Shown here piece after piece: positions 52,254-61,141 of a DNA stretch of 64,000 nucleotides (its first letter is position 1; the number at the start of each line of letters is the position of its first letter). Origin of the DNA: Alphaproteobacteria bacterium (GTDB taxonomy: Bacteria; Pseudomonadota; Alphaproteobacteria; Micropepsales; Micropepsaceae); NCBI GenBank assembly GCA_016792565.1, contig JAEUMK010000002.1, positions 1 through 64,000 of the forward strand, written 5' to 3'. Under the pieces are notes generated by a model that was not told the DNA's origin, made no database searches, and was given only the letters and a program-made list of their open reading frames with translations. The translations under genes were made by a program, and so were the position numbers.

Positions 52254-53573
52254 CTATCCGACCGTCTCCTCGCGAATCGTCCGGCGGGCGATCCAGAAGA
52301 GCGCGGCGGCAAACAGCCCGAGCAGGCTGAAGATGATCAGCGACCACCGGATCCCCTCGCCGGCGCCCATGCCATAGGGGCCGGCGAGAACGTCGCTGAG
52401 CATGCCGATGCCCAGTGGTCCGAGGCCCAGCCCGATCAGGTTGATGATGAAGAGCAGGATCGCCGAGGCGGTCGCCCGGGTCTGCGGCCGCACGAGGCCC
52501 TGCACCGAGGAATAGACCGGGCCATACCAGAGCGAGGCGAGGATCGTCGGGATCGTGAGGACGACGATGGCGGCAACGGCCGAGTCCAGCAGCAGGCCTG
52601 CGACATAGATCGGGATGGCGGCAAGTCCGGCAACGGCCGGCACGACCATATGGGCACGCAGGTCTTCGCGGCCCAGCCAATCGGCGATCCAGCCGCCGAA
52701 CCAGGTTCCGAACATGCCGGCGATTCCGCCGGAGAGGCCTAGCACGAGGCCCAGGAAGCCGATCGGCTGCAGCCCGATCGAGGCGGCGAGTTCGGTCAGT
52801 TCCCCGGCATGGTTGCGAAAGAAGAACGAGCCGATGAAGGCTGCCGAGCCGTAGCCGTTGAAGGCGATCAGGGCGGCCGCCACGGCCAGGCACCAGAAGG
52901 TCCGCTTGGCCGCCAGTTCGCGCAGCGCGTCGGCCAGAGAGGGGCCCGAGGCGGTCACGCGGGGAAGGTCGCGGCGCGGTTCCTTCAGCGTCGTGAAGGC
53001 GACGACCGCCATCACAATGCCGGGCACGCCGGCGATGAGAAAGGCAGTGCGCCAGCCCCACAGGTCGGCCGCAAGTCCGCCCATCACGAGACCGAGCAGC
53101 GACCCGAGAGGGGTGCCCAGATGATAGAACGCCATTGCCGATGCGCGCTTTTCCTTCGGCACATAGTCGGAGATCAGCGAGTGGGCCGGCGGCGTGCACC
53201 CGGCCTCGCCGATGCCGACGCCGACGCGCGCGAGGATGAGCTGGACGAAGTTCGTCGCCATCCCGCAGAAGACCGTGAAGAGGCTCCAGACGGCGGTCGC
53301 GGTGGCGATGATGAAGGGCCGGTTGGCGCGCTCCGCGTAGCGCGCGATGGGAATGCCCATGACCGTATAGAGCAGCGCGAAGGCGAAGCCCGTCATCATC
53401 CCGAGCTGCCAGTCCTTGAGGCCGAGATCGTTGCGGATCGGTTCGGCCAGGATCGTCACGATCTGGCGGTCGAGGAAGTTCAGCGTGTAGATGGCGAGGA
53501 GGACGCCCAGCGCATAGCGGCGATAGGCGGGGGCCAGCGGCGCAGGCGCGGGGCCGGCGGTTTGATCGGACAT
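52254..53573 (-). CDS. MFS transporter, first of two tandem paralogues
   Basis: Major facilitator protein of 439 residues with twelve predicted segments. MFS motif A is MGIPIARYAERANRPFII; DRQIVTILAEPIRNDLGL after segment 1 and GVGIGEAGCTPPAHSLISDY in segment 5 point to the spinster/hexuronate-like MFS group common in alphaproteobacteria. It is preceded by a close paralogue 2 bases away. The substrate is unknown. The long continuous frame beyond the start is a shadow of the paralogue. Confidence 0.9.
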   Translation of the reverse strand: MSDQTAGPAPAPLAPAYRRYALGVLLAIYTLNFLDRQIVTILAEPIRNDLGLKDWQLGMMTGFAFALLYTVMGIPIARYAERANRPFIIATATAVWSLFTVFCGMATNFVQLILARVGVGIGEAGCTPPAHSLISDYVPKEKRASAMAFYHLGTPLGSLLGLVMGGLAADLWGWRTAFLIAGVPGIVMAVVAFTTLKEPRRDLPRVTASGPSLADALRELAAKRTFWCLAVAAALIAFNGYGSAAFIGSFFFRNHAGELTELAASIGLQPIGFLGLVLGLSGGIAGMFGTWFGGWIADWLGREDLRAHMVVPAVAGLAAIPIYVAGLLLDSAVAAIVVLTIPTILASLWYGPVYSSVQGLVRPQTRATASAILLFIINLIGLGLGPLGIGMLSDVLAGPYGMGAGEGIRWSLIIFSLLGLFAAALFWIARRTIREETVG

Positions 53574-53575
53574 CG

Positions 53576-54913
53576 CTAGCTCACCATCTCTTCGCGGATC
53601 GTGCGGCGGGCCGCCCAGAACAGGATGAAGGCGGTCGCGCCAAGGCAGTAGAATACGATCAGAGCCCAGCGCAGACCGTCGTTGACGCCAAGGCCGAAGG
53701 CTGAAGCCAGAAGATCGCTGATGATGCCGATCCCCAGCGGTCCGAGCCCAAGGCCGATAAGGTTGATGATGAAGAGAAGAATGGCCGCCGCCGTCGCCCG
53801 CGTCTCGGGGCGCACCAGGCCCTGAACCGTCGCGTAGACGGGACCGTACCACAGCGTGTTGAGAATCGGCGGGATCGCCAGGACCACGAGTGCGACGACC
53901 AGGCTTTCGGTCAGCAGACCGAACACATAGAAGGGGATCGAGACCAGCGTCGCGATGGCGGGCATCGCCATGTTGAAGCGCAGGTCGCGCCCCCCGAACC
54001 TGTCGCCCAGAAAGCCGCCGAGCCAGGTCCCCGCGGCGCCGGCAACGCCGGCGACGACGCCGAGCACAAGTGCGACGAAGCCGAGCGGCTTCAAGCCGAA
54101 CGAGGCGGAGACCTCGGCCAGCTCGGCGCTGTGGTTGCGCAGGAAGAACGATACGATGAAGGCGGCCGAGCCGTAGCCGATGAACGCCTTGATGGCGCCC
54201 GCGAAGGCGACCAGCCAGAAGGTGCGCTTGGTGCGCAGTTCGCGCATCGCATCCCCGAATGACGGCGCCGCGGCCCGCTTGGCCTCCAGGGCGGCTTTCA
54301 GCTTCGTGCGGGGTTCCACCAGCGTGAAGGCGGCGACCAGCGCCATGACGACGCCGGGCGCGCCGGCCACCAGGAAGGCGACGCGCCAGCCATAGGCGTC
54401 GGCCACCAGTCCGCCGAGCACCATGCCGAGCAGGCCGCCCAATGGCGTGCCGAGGGAATAGAAGGCCAGCGCCGAGGCGCGCTTCTCCTTCGGCGTGTAG
54501 TCGACGATCAATGAGTGCGCGGGGGGCGTACATCCGGCCTCGCCGACGCCGACGCCGATCCGGGCGACGACAAGCTGGACGAAGTTCTGCGCATAGCCGC
54601 ACAGCACGGTGAAGGCGCTCCAGACCGCCGTCGCCGTCGCGATGATGAGCGGCCGATTGGCGTGTTCGGCAAAGCGGGCGATGGGAATGCCCAGCACCGT
54701 GTAGAAGACTGCGAAGGCAAGGCCCGTCATCAGTCCGAGTTGCGTGTCAGTCAGGCCGAGGTCGTTCTTGATGGGTTCGGCCAGCACCGACATGATCTGC
54801 CGGTCGAGGAAATTCAGCGTGTAGATGACGAGCAGGACGCTGAGCGCATAGCGGCGATACGCAGCCGACATCGGCGCTGGCGCGGCCGGTCCGGCCGCAG
54901 CGGTCTCGCTCAT
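53576..54913 (-). CDS. MFS transporter, second tandem paralogue
   Basis: A 445-residue MFS protein closely similar to its downstream neighbour, sharing YTLNFLDRQIMSVLAEPIKN, GIPIARFAEHANRPLIIATATAVWS, GVGVGEAGCTPPAHSLIVDY and ETRATAAAILLFIINLIGLGLGPLGIG. The two genes are separated by 2 bases, so they are co-transcribed and probably came from a tandem duplication. Different loop sequences suggest diverged substrates. It may import a substrate of the nearby mmsAB or acyl-CoA dehydrogenase genes. Confidence 0.9.
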   Translation of the reverse strand: MSETAAAGPAAPAPMSAAYRRYALSVLLVIYTLNFLDRQIMSVLAEPIKNDLGLTDTQLGLMTGLAFAVFYTVLGIPIARFAEHANRPLIIATATAVWSAFTVLCGYAQNFVQLVVARIGVGVGEAGCTPPAHSLIVDYTPKEKRASALAFYSLGTPLGGLLGMVLGGLVADAYGWRVAFLVAGAPGVVMALVAAFTLVEPRTKLKAALEAKRAAAPSFGDAMRELRTKRTFWLVAFAGAIKAFIGYGSAAFIVSFFLRNHSAELAEVSASFGLKPLGFVALVLGVVAGVAGAAGTWLGGFLGDRFGGRDLRFNMAMPAIATLVSIPFYVFGLLTESLVVALVVLAIPPILNTLWYGPVYATVQGLVRPETRATAAAILLFIINLIGLGLGPLGIGIISDLLASAFGLGVNDGLRWALIVFYCLGATAFILFWAARRTIREEMVS

Positions 54914-55030
54914 GGATTTGCCTCCCTGGGGCGATCGATAGGCAGACCGCTCTACGGCGGCTCAATGCCTAGGTTCGGCGACGGGAACACCGGACGCAAG
55001 CAGATTGAGCATCTCCCGCCCGCTCTCGGC

Positions 55031-55918
55031 TTAGCGCCAGGAGCCGTCCAGCAGCTTGACGATGGCGCTGAAATCCTTGCCCGCGCCGCCGAGGCCGGCG
55101 AAGAGCTGGTAGAGCGCCTCGGCCTGGGCGCCCATCGGCACGCTCGCCTCGACGCCCTGGGCGGCCTCGAGCGCGAGTTTCAGGTCCTTCAGCATGAGCG
55201 CAGCGGCGAACCCGCCTTCAAAGTCGCGGTTCGAGGGCGCCGCCGGAACAGGGCCGGGCACCGGGCAATACGACGTCATCGACCAGCATTGTCCGGAAGC
55301 CTTCGACGAAATGTCGAAGAACGTCTGGGCATCGAGGCCGAGTTTCTGCGCCAGCGTGAAGGCCTCGCAAGTGCCGATCATGCTCACGGCGAGCAGCATG
55401 TTGTTGCAGATCTTGGCGGCCTGCCCTGCCCCGCTCTCGCCCGCGCGGATGACGGCCTTGCCCATCTGCGCCAGATAGGGTTCGGCGCGCGCGAAGGCCT
55501 CCGGCGCGCCGCCGACCATGAAGGTGAGCGTTCCGGCGGAGGCCGCGGCGATGCCGCCGGAAACCGGCGCGTCGACCATGGCGAACCCCCGCGCCGCGCC
55601 GGCCGCGCCCACCGCCTTGGCGGTCGCCACGTCGATGGTGGAGCAGTCGATGAGGATGGCGGCGGGATCGGCGGCGGCGAAGATGCCGTCCTCGTAGACC
55701 GCCTTCACGTGCCGTCCGGCAGGCAGCATGGTGATGACGGCCGCCGCGCCCCGCGCCGCCTCGGCGGCGCTGGCGGCCCTAACGGCCCCGGCTTTCGCCG
55801 CCGCGTCGAGCGCGGCCTCCGACAGGTCGAAGGCGCGGACCTCGCGGCCCGCCTTGATCAGGTTGGCGGCCATGCCCGAGCCCATATTGCCCAGACCGAT
55901 GAAGGCGACATGCGACAT
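55031..55918 (-). CDS. mmsB: 3-hydroxyisobutyrate dehydrogenase
   Basis: NAD-dependent beta-hydroxyacid dehydrogenase (295 residues) of valine catabolism, oxidising 3-hydroxyisobutyrate to methylmalonate semialdehyde. The Rossmann motif is FIGLGNMGSGMAANLIKAG, the substrate motif is VDAPVSGGIAAASAGTL, and the catalytic lysine is in GAGQAAKICNNMLL. ATG 55918 (MSHVAFIGLG) is the family start. It follows mmsA by 8 bases. Confidence 0.95.
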   Translation of the reverse strand: MSHVAFIGLGNMGSGMAANLIKAGREVRAFDLSEAALDAAAKAGAVRAASAAEAARGAAAVITMLPAGRHVKAVYEDGIFAAADPAAILIDCSTIDVATAKAVGAAGAARGFAMVDAPVSGGIAAASAGTLTFMVGGAPEAFARAEPYLAQMGKAVIRAGESGAGQAAKICNNMLLAVSMIGTCEAFTLAQKLGLDAQTFFDISSKASGQCWSMTSYCPVPGPVPAAPSNRDFEGGFAAALMLKDLKLALEAAQGVEASVPMGAQAEALYQLFAGLGGAGKDFSAIVKLLDGSWR

Positions 55919-55926
55919 GGCTGGCC

Positions 55927-57426
55927 TCACTTCATCGTCGGGATGACGAAGCTCTGGTCGGATACCGGCCCGCCGGCCGGCCAGCGCTGAGTCACCGTCT
56001 TGATGCGGGTGAAGAAGCGGAAGCCTTCCGGCCCGTGCTGGTTGACGTCACCGAAGGCGCTGCGCTTCCAGCCGCCGAAGGTATGATAGGCGAGCGGCAC
56101 AGGGATGGGCACGTTGATGCCCACCATGCCGACCTCGACGCGGGCGGCGAACTCGCGCGCCGCTTCGCCGTTGCGGGTGAATATGGCGACGCCGTTGCCG
56201 TATTGATGCTTGGAGGGCAGCTCGAGCGCCTGCTCGAAGCTCTCGGCGCGGACCATCTGGAGCACCGGGCCGAAGATTTCCTCCTGATAGGTCTTCATGC
56301 CGGGCTTTACATGGTCGAACAGCGTCGGGCCGACGAAGAAGCCGTCTTCGAGGCCCTGCATCCGGAAGCCGCGCCCATCGACCACCAGCTCCGCGCCTTC
56401 CTGCACGCCCAACTCGATGTAGTTCTCGATCTTGGCCTTGTGCGCGGCTGTGACGACCGGGCCGTAATGGGCGTCCTTGTCGGTCGAGGCGCCGACCCTC
56501 AGCCCGGCGATCGCCGTGACGAACTTGGCGCGCAGCGCCTCGGCGGTCTTCTCGCCGACCGGCACGACCACCGGCAGCGCCATGCAGCGCTCGCCGGCCG
56601 AGCCGAAGGCGGCGCCCATGATGTCGGCGACGGTCTGGTCGAGATCGGCGTCGGGCAGGATGATGCCGTGGTTCTTGGCGCCGCCCATCGCCTGGACGCG
56701 CTTACCCGCCGCGACGCCGCGCTGGTAGACGTAGTGGGCGATGTCCGATGAGCCGACGAAGCTGACCGCCTTGATGTCGGGATGATCGAGGATGGCGTCG
56801 ACCGCTTCCTTGTCGCCGTGGACGACATTCAGCACGCCGTCCGGCAGGCCGGCTTCCGTCATCAGCTCGGCGAGCCGCACCGGCAGCGAGGGGTCGCGCT
56901 CGGACGGCTTGAGGATGAAGGCGTTGCCGGCCGCGATGGCGGGCCCGAACATCCACATCGGGATCATCGCCGGGAAGTTGAACGGCGTAATGCCGGCGAC
57001 GACGCCGAGCGGGACGCGCATCGAATAGACGTCGATGCCGGAGCCGGCATTGCTGGTGTAGTCGCCCTTGAGGAGATGGGGGGCGCCGCAGGCGAACTCG
57101 ATGACCTCAAGGCCGCGCTGGATGTCGCCCTTGGCGTCGGCGATCACCTTGCCGTGCTCGGCGGAGAGCATATGGGCGAGATCGTCCATGTGGGCTTCGA
57201 GCAGGCGCTTGAACTCGAACATGACCCGGGCCCGCCGCTGCGGATTGGTCGCCGCCCACTCCGGCTGAACCGCCTTGGCGGCGTCTACGGCGGCGGCGAC
57301 CTCGGTTGCCCCGCCCAGGCGAACACGAGCCTGCACTTTGCCGGTATTGGGGTCGAACACGTCGCCATAGCGGTTGCCGCCGCCCACGAAGGTCTTGCCG
57401 GAGAGGTAGTGTGCAATGTCGCGCAT
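55927..57426 (-). CDS. mmsA: Methylmalonate-semialdehyde dehydrogenase (CoA-acylating)
   Basis: NAD- and CoA-dependent dehydrogenase of 499 residues converting methylmalonate semialdehyde to propionyl-CoA in valine and thymine catabolism. Features include ITPFNFPAMIPMWMFGPAIA, NAFILKPSERDPSLP, the catalytic cysteine in SAGERCMALPVVVPVG, and GGAKNHGIILPDADLDQ. The C-terminal YHTFGGWKRSAFGDVNQHG is typical of MmsA. ATG 57426 is the start; the upstream extension is not needed. mmsA-mmsB form an operon divergent from a LysR gene. Confidence 0.96.
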   Translation of the reverse strand: MRDIAHYLSGKTFVGGGNRYGDVFDPNTGKVQARVRLGGATEVAAAVDAAKAVQPEWAATNPQRRARVMFEFKRLLEAHMDDLAHMLSAEHGKVIADAKGDIQRGLEVIEFACGAPHLLKGDYTSNAGSGIDVYSMRVPLGVVAGITPFNFPAMIPMWMFGPAIAAGNAFILKPSERDPSLPVRLAELMTEAGLPDGVLNVVHGDKEAVDAILDHPDIKAVSFVGSSDIAHYVYQRGVAAGKRVQAMGGAKNHGIILPDADLDQTVADIMGAAFGSAGERCMALPVVVPVGEKTAEALRAKFVTAIAGLRVGASTDKDAHYGPVVTAAHKAKIENYIELGVQEGAELVVDGRGFRMQGLEDGFFVGPTLFDHVKPGMKTYQEEIFGPVLQMVRAESFEQALELPSKHQYGNGVAIFTRNGEAAREFAARVEVGMVGINVPIPVPLAYHTFGGWKRSAFGDVNQHGPEGFRFFTRIKTVTQRWPAGGPVSDQSFVIPTMK

Positions 57427-57492
57427 AGGGCGCCGCTCCCGTTCGTTGATCGCAGGTGTTGGCAGGACGCTATCATCGCCGGGCGGGGCGAG

Positions 57493-57523
57493 GTATTGCG
57501 TTCTTGCGGGTATTGTCTTGCGG
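57493..57523. promoter_or_regulatory. Direct repeat in the mmsA-lysR intergenic region
   Basis: GTATTGCGTTCTTGCGG is followed immediately by GTATTGTCTTGCGG, i.e. GTATTG(CGT)TCTTGCGG twice, ending 8 bases before the LysR start. A regulator site is possible. Confidence 0.4.
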
Positions 57524-57530
57524 AAATGCA

Positions 57531-58424
57531 ATGGCAGCGGTCGATTGGGACGACATTCGGGTTTTCTTGGCGGCGGCGCGGGCCGGGTCGCTGACCGCGG
57601 CCGGTCGGCGGCTGGGCATCGACGCGGCGACGGTCGGCCGGCGGGTCGCCCGGCTGGAAACCGTGCTGCGCGCAACGCTGATGGTCCGGTCGGCGACGGG
57701 GCTGACGCTCACCGCCGCCGGGACAAGGCTTCAGGGCTCGGCCGCCTCTGCCGAGACGGCCATGCTGGCGACGCTGGAGGAGGGCCTGCGGGACGCCGCG
57801 GGCGGCACGGTCCGGATCAGCGTCGCCGAGGGCTTCGGTACGGCGATACTGGCGCCGGCCCTGCCCCGGCTGAGGGCCGAACGGTCCAACCTGAAGATCG
57901 AACTCGTCGCCAATCCCGGCCTCCTGTCTCCTGCAACGCGGGAAGTTGACATGGCCGTCACGCTTTCGCCGCCGAGCGAGGGCCGGCTGACCGTCGAGCC
58001 GCTCTGCGACTATCAGCTGGCGCTCTATGCGGCGCCCGGGTATCTCGCCCGGCGGGGCGAGCCGTCATCGATCGGGGCCCTGCGTCACAGCGATGCGGTC
58101 GGGTATGTCGAGGACCTGATCTTCGCCCCGGAACTGGACTATCTGGCCGAAATCGGCCTCCGCGGCCGGCCGCCGCTCGCCAGCACCTCGATCAGGGCCC
58201 AGCGCGAAATCATCGCGGCAGGCGGCGGAATCGGCATACTTCCGTGCTTCCTTGCCGATGGATTGACGCGTGTCTGCTGCGATGAAGTCCTGCTAACCCG
58301 CCGTCTTTGGCTGTGTATCCACCGCGACATCGCCGCCACCTCCCGCATCAAATCCTTGAGGATTTGGCTGAGGCGCCTCGTTCGTGAACAACACAGCCAC
58401 CTGTCCCCGTTCGATCCGCCTTGA
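57531..58424 (+). CDS. LysR-family transcriptional regulator
   Basis: A 297-residue LysR-type regulator. The N-terminal winged HTH is WDDIRVFLAAARAGSLTAAGRRLGIDAATVGRRVARLE, and the effector domain begins near residue 88 (GGTVRISVAEGFGTAIL). The second lobe contains GIGILPCFLAD. ATG 57531 (MAAVDWDDIRVF) is the usual family start. Its divergence from mmsA suggests control of valine catabolism, inferred only from position. It resembles the subgroup with VDWDDIRxFLAAARAGSLTAAGR. Confidence 0.93.
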   Translation: MAAVDWDDIRVFLAAARAGSLTAAGRRLGIDAATVGRRVARLETVLRATLMVRSATGLTLTAAGTRLQGSAASAETAMLATLEEGLRDAAGGTVRISVAEGFGTAILAPALPRLRAERSNLKIELVANPGLLSPATREVDMAVTLSPPSEGRLTVEPLCDYQLALYAAPGYLARRGEPSSIGALRHSDAVGYVEDLIFAPELDYLAEIGLRGRPPLASTSIRAQREIIAAGGGIGILPCFLADGLTRVCCDEVLLTRRLWLCIHRDIAATSRIKSLRIWLRRLVREQHSHLSPFDPP

Positions 58425-58527
58425 GCGCAGGCCGAAGAGGAAGTCTGGGAAACTCTCGAACGGCGACACATTGACTCGCCGCCAAACTCGACTCGCAGGG
58501 CTCCATTGCATCCCATACGCGATGTGA

Positions 58528-58968
58528 CAGCGTTGCGACCGAAGGCGCATCATCGAACCAGCCATCGCGGGCGAGGCCGCAATGCGACGCTCGGCGATGA
58601 ACATGGCGGGCCTCGACAAGGCCGTCGCCAACATCAACGCTGCTCACGACGGCCGCGCGTTTCTCGCCGCCTATCACGACTTTTGGGTCGGCGTGGCGGC
58701 GGCGTCGGGCAATGCGCTGTTTGGACTTCCGATACCAGCGCTTGCCGCTATCGGCAGGTCGGGCGGCCTTGCATCCACCGAAGACGGGCGCAGGCGCGCG
58801 CATATGTTGTGCAACCGCATCCGTAGCGCCATCGGCGCCTGCGACTGCGTGGCGGCGACCCGTGCCGTGGAAGATCTGCATGCAATGATCACCGAGATCA
58901 TCACGCTTCGCTATTCCGGCCGGCTTCCGCGGACCTTCTCATGGGCCGATGTGCGGGAAATTCTCTAG
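58528..58968 (+). pseudogene. Truncated GntR-family regulator (FCD domain only)
   Basis: The open frame (from a stop at 58525; first ATG 58582, 128 residues) resembles an FCD ligand-binding domain without its N-terminal winged helix. RRRIIEPAIAGEAAM, just before the ATG, matches the usual start of an FCD domain. FLAAYHDFWVGVAAASGNALF and RIRSAIGACDCVAATRAVEDLHAMI match its helices, including Asp and His metal or ligand positions (second His in DLHAMI). No HTH is seen upstream in any frame. It is therefore most likely the remnant of a GntR regulator, though a small functional protein cannot be excluded. Its 3' end overlaps the convergent VOC gene by 4 bases. Confidence 0.6.
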
Positions 58969-59396
58969 GAGGGCGGCGCTACCGCGAATAGAGCGCCACG
59001 GTCCTTGAAAGCCTTGAACTCCAGGGCATTGCCGGACGGATCGCAGAAGAACATCGTCGCCTGCTCGCCGACCTGGCCGGCAAACCGCACATGGGGCGGA
59101 ATGACGAACTCGACGCCGGCTTCGGCAAGCCGCCGGGCCAAATCCTGAAACCGATCCCACTCCAGAACGACGCCGAAGTGCGGCACGGGTACATCGTGGC
59201 CATCGACCGGACTGAGATGAGCCGGGTTCATCGCGGGATTGAGGTGGGCGACGATCTGGTGACCGAAGAGATCGAAATCGATCCAGGTTTCCGAGCAGCG
59301 GCCCTGGGGCAGGCCGAGCAAGCCGCCGTAGAATCGTCGCGCGGCCTCAAGATCATGCACCGGAAATGCGAGGTGGAATGGATCGAGAGCCTGCAT
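58965..59396 (-). CDS. VOC-family (glyoxalase/dioxygenase-fold) protein
   Basis: A 143-residue two-module VOC protein: [27 protein letters not shown] (metal-ligand His), [27 protein letters not shown] (second His) and [17 protein letters not shown] (Glu). DHxx of full ring-cleaving dioxygenases is not obvious. The role is unknown; it is next to a catabolic gene group. Confidence 0.9.
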   Translation of the reverse strand: MQALDPFHLAFPVHDLEAARRFYGGLLGLPQGRCSETWIDFDLFGHQIVAHLNPAMNPAHLSPVDGHDVPVPHFGVVLEWDRFQDLARRLAEAGVEFVIPPHVRFAGQVGEQATMFFCDPSGNALEFKAFKDRGALFAVAPPS

Positions 59397-59440
59397 GTCC
59401 TGTGTCTAGTCCGCTCTGCGACACAGCTCAATCGGCCCCG

Positions 59441-60337
59441 TCATGGGAATCGGCCTGCGCGTGCGAGGGCCGACGGTTGCGGCCGGCCGAGCTTCGTGCC
59501 GATCCACTCAGCGGTCTCGATCAGAGCCTCGAGGTCGAGCCCGGTCGAAAAGCCGCCACGCTCGGCCATGTAGACGAGGTCCTCGGTCGCGATATTGCCC
59601 GTGGCGGCGGGCGCAAACGGGCAGCCTCCGATGCCGCCACAACTTGCATCCAGAATCGTAACCCCTTCGTCGAGCGCGGCCGCCGCATTGGCAAGACCGG
59701 TATTGCGGGTATCGTGGAAGTGAACGCGCAAGGGCGTCGCAGGCGCCTCGCGGCGGACAACCGCTAGCCGATCGCGCACAGACCACGGATCGGCAACGCC
59801 GATGGTATCGGCAAGCGCGATCTCGGCGACGTTTGCTGACGCACAGGCGGCGGCGATGGCAGCCACGCGATGTTGGGCAACTTCGCCCTCAAAGGGGCAA
59901 CCGAAGGCGACGGCGATCGTCACCGTCAAGCGCGGCGCGGACGCGGTCGCCAGCGCAGCGATCAAGCGAAGTCCTTCAAGCTGTTCTGCAACAGTAGCTC
60001 CTTGATTGCGGATGCCGAAGCTATCGCTTGCGCAAACCACGAGATTGACCTCCTCGCATCCGGACGCAGCGGCACGATCCCAACCCTTGCGGTTAAGTGC
60101 CAAGCCGATGCGCACGCAACCGGTATGCGGGGCGGAGAGGCCTGCCATGATTTCCTCGGCGTCAGCCATCTGGGGGACCCGGGCGGGATTTACGAAGGAC
60201 ACGGCTTCGATGCGCGTCACCCCAGCCAGCTCCAGACGCGCGATGAAGGCAAGCTTCTCGTCGACGGAGAGCAGGACTTTCTCGTTCTGCAGCCCGTCGC
60301 GGGGAGCGACCTCAACGATTTGTATGGGCTGAGCCAT
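59441..60337 (-). CDS. Hydroxymethylglutaryl-CoA lyase-like protein
   Basis: A 298-residue TIM-barrel lyase of the HMG-CoA lyase family. The N terminus VEVAPRDGLQNEKVLLS has the Asp-containing metal site, then VEAVSFVNPARVPQMAD, AFGCPFEG, LADTIGVADP, the HFHDTRNTGLAN metal His pair and the glycine-rich loop with the active Cys (CGGIGGCPFAPAATGNIATED). HMG-CoA lyases yield acetoacetate and acetyl-CoA; close relatives act on other 3-hydroxyacyl-CoA substrates. Its position with a CoA-transferase divergent gene suggests a linked catabolic route. Codon choice looks less G+C-biased than neighbouring genes, which may indicate transfer. Confidence 0.9.
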   Translation of the reverse strand: MAQPIQIVEVAPRDGLQNEKVLLSVDEKLAFIARLELAGVTRIEAVSFVNPARVPQMADAEEIMAGLSAPHTGCVRIGLALNRKGWDRAAASGCEEVNLVVCASDSFGIRNQGATVAEQLEGLRLIAALATASAPRLTVTIAVAFGCPFEGEVAQHRVAAIAAACASANVAEIALADTIGVADPWSVRDRLAVVRREAPATPLRVHFHDTRNTGLANAAAALDEGVTILDASCGGIGGCPFAPAATGNIATEDLVYMAERGGFSTGLDLEALIETAEWIGTKLGRPQPSALARAGRFP

Positions 60338-60421
60338 CCCAAGCGCTCCAATAGGATTTTGGATGCATAGTCACCGGGAATGCGCCGAAATCAACCCAAT
60401 ATCTGATACTGCTCGATTGCT

Positions 60422-60431
60422 TTGCATGCAA
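60422..60431. promoter_or_regulatory. TTGCATGCAA palindrome in a divergent promoter region
   Basis: A perfect 10-base palindrome lies between the HMG-CoA-lyase-like gene (minus) and the CMD gene (plus), 39 bases before the latter. It resembles GntR/FadR-type operator cores. Confidence 0.4.
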
Positions 60432-60470
60432 TTGTGAGTCAGACAAGGCGGAAGAGAAGAGGAGACGTCC

Positions 60471-61127
60471 ATGCCCAGACTTCGCCAAGTGCCGCGCAGC
60501 GAAGCGAAATCGTCGATCGTTACGGAGTGGTACGATCTCCTTTTCGGGCCGGACCGCGATCCAGTTGCCGAGCCCGGCACCCGCACCGGCACGCCCGGCA
60601 ACTGGTGGACCGTGTTCGCGTTGGTGCCTGACATTCTCGACCACGCGGGGCGGGGGTTTCGCTACTACGCCAATCCACAGCGATTGCTCGATCCTAGGCT
60701 GCGAGAACTCGGGCAGACACGCGCGGGATGGGCAATCGGGAGCCAGTTCGTCTACTCACAGCACTGCAAGTCGTGCCGGGGCCTCGGAATGGCCGAGGAC
60801 AAGATCGACGCGATCAAGGAGTGGCAGGTCAGCCCGCTCTTCGACGAGCAGGAGCGCGCCATCCTGGCCTATGTCGACTACCTCGTCCTGATGCGCGGCC
60901 GGATGCCGGAAGCGGTCATGTCGAACCTGAAGCGCTTCCTCAGCGATGAGCAGATCCTAGAGCTGACCTACACGACGTGCCTCTACGACATGCACGCGGT
61001 AATGAGCCGTGCGCTGCGGCTGGAATTCGATGATCGCGACGATCCGATTGTCGAGGTCGCCGCACCGGATAGCTATACCGGTCGCAGTTTCCTGGATCCT
61101 GCGGCTCCGGCCCCGTCTCAGGCCTAG
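60471..61127 (+). CDS. Carboxymuconolactone decarboxylase (AhpD-like) family protein
   Basis: A 218-residue all-helical protein. The CMD/AhpD core has FVYSQHCKSCRGLGMAEDKIDAIKEW (CxxC with nearby His) and LFDEQERAILAYVDYLV, then LELTYTTCLYDMHAVMSRALRLEFDD. AhpD proteins use the CxxC pair as a peroxide-related redox centre; other members act on lactones. The ribosome site is GAGGAG-like. It is followed by the class III CoA-transferase gene 14 bases on, so the two are co-transcribed. Confidence 0.88.
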   Translation: MPRLRQVPRSEAKSSIVTEWYDLLFGPDRDPVAEPGTRTGTPGNWWTVFALVPDILDHAGRGFRYYANPQRLLDPRLRELGQTRAGWAIGSQFVYSQHCKSCRGLGMAEDKIDAIKEWQVSPLFDEQERAILAYVDYLVLMRGRMPEAVMSNLKRFLSDEQILELTYTTCLYDMHAVMSRALRLEFDDRDDPIVEVAAPDSYTGRSFLDPAAPAPSQA

Positions 61128-61141
61128 ACAGGCGGCACTCC

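Noticed and set aside
52254-54602. A single 782-codon double MFS protein
   Set aside because: The upstream part is in a different frame from the true paralogue and is Arg-rich nonsense; two separate genes fit.
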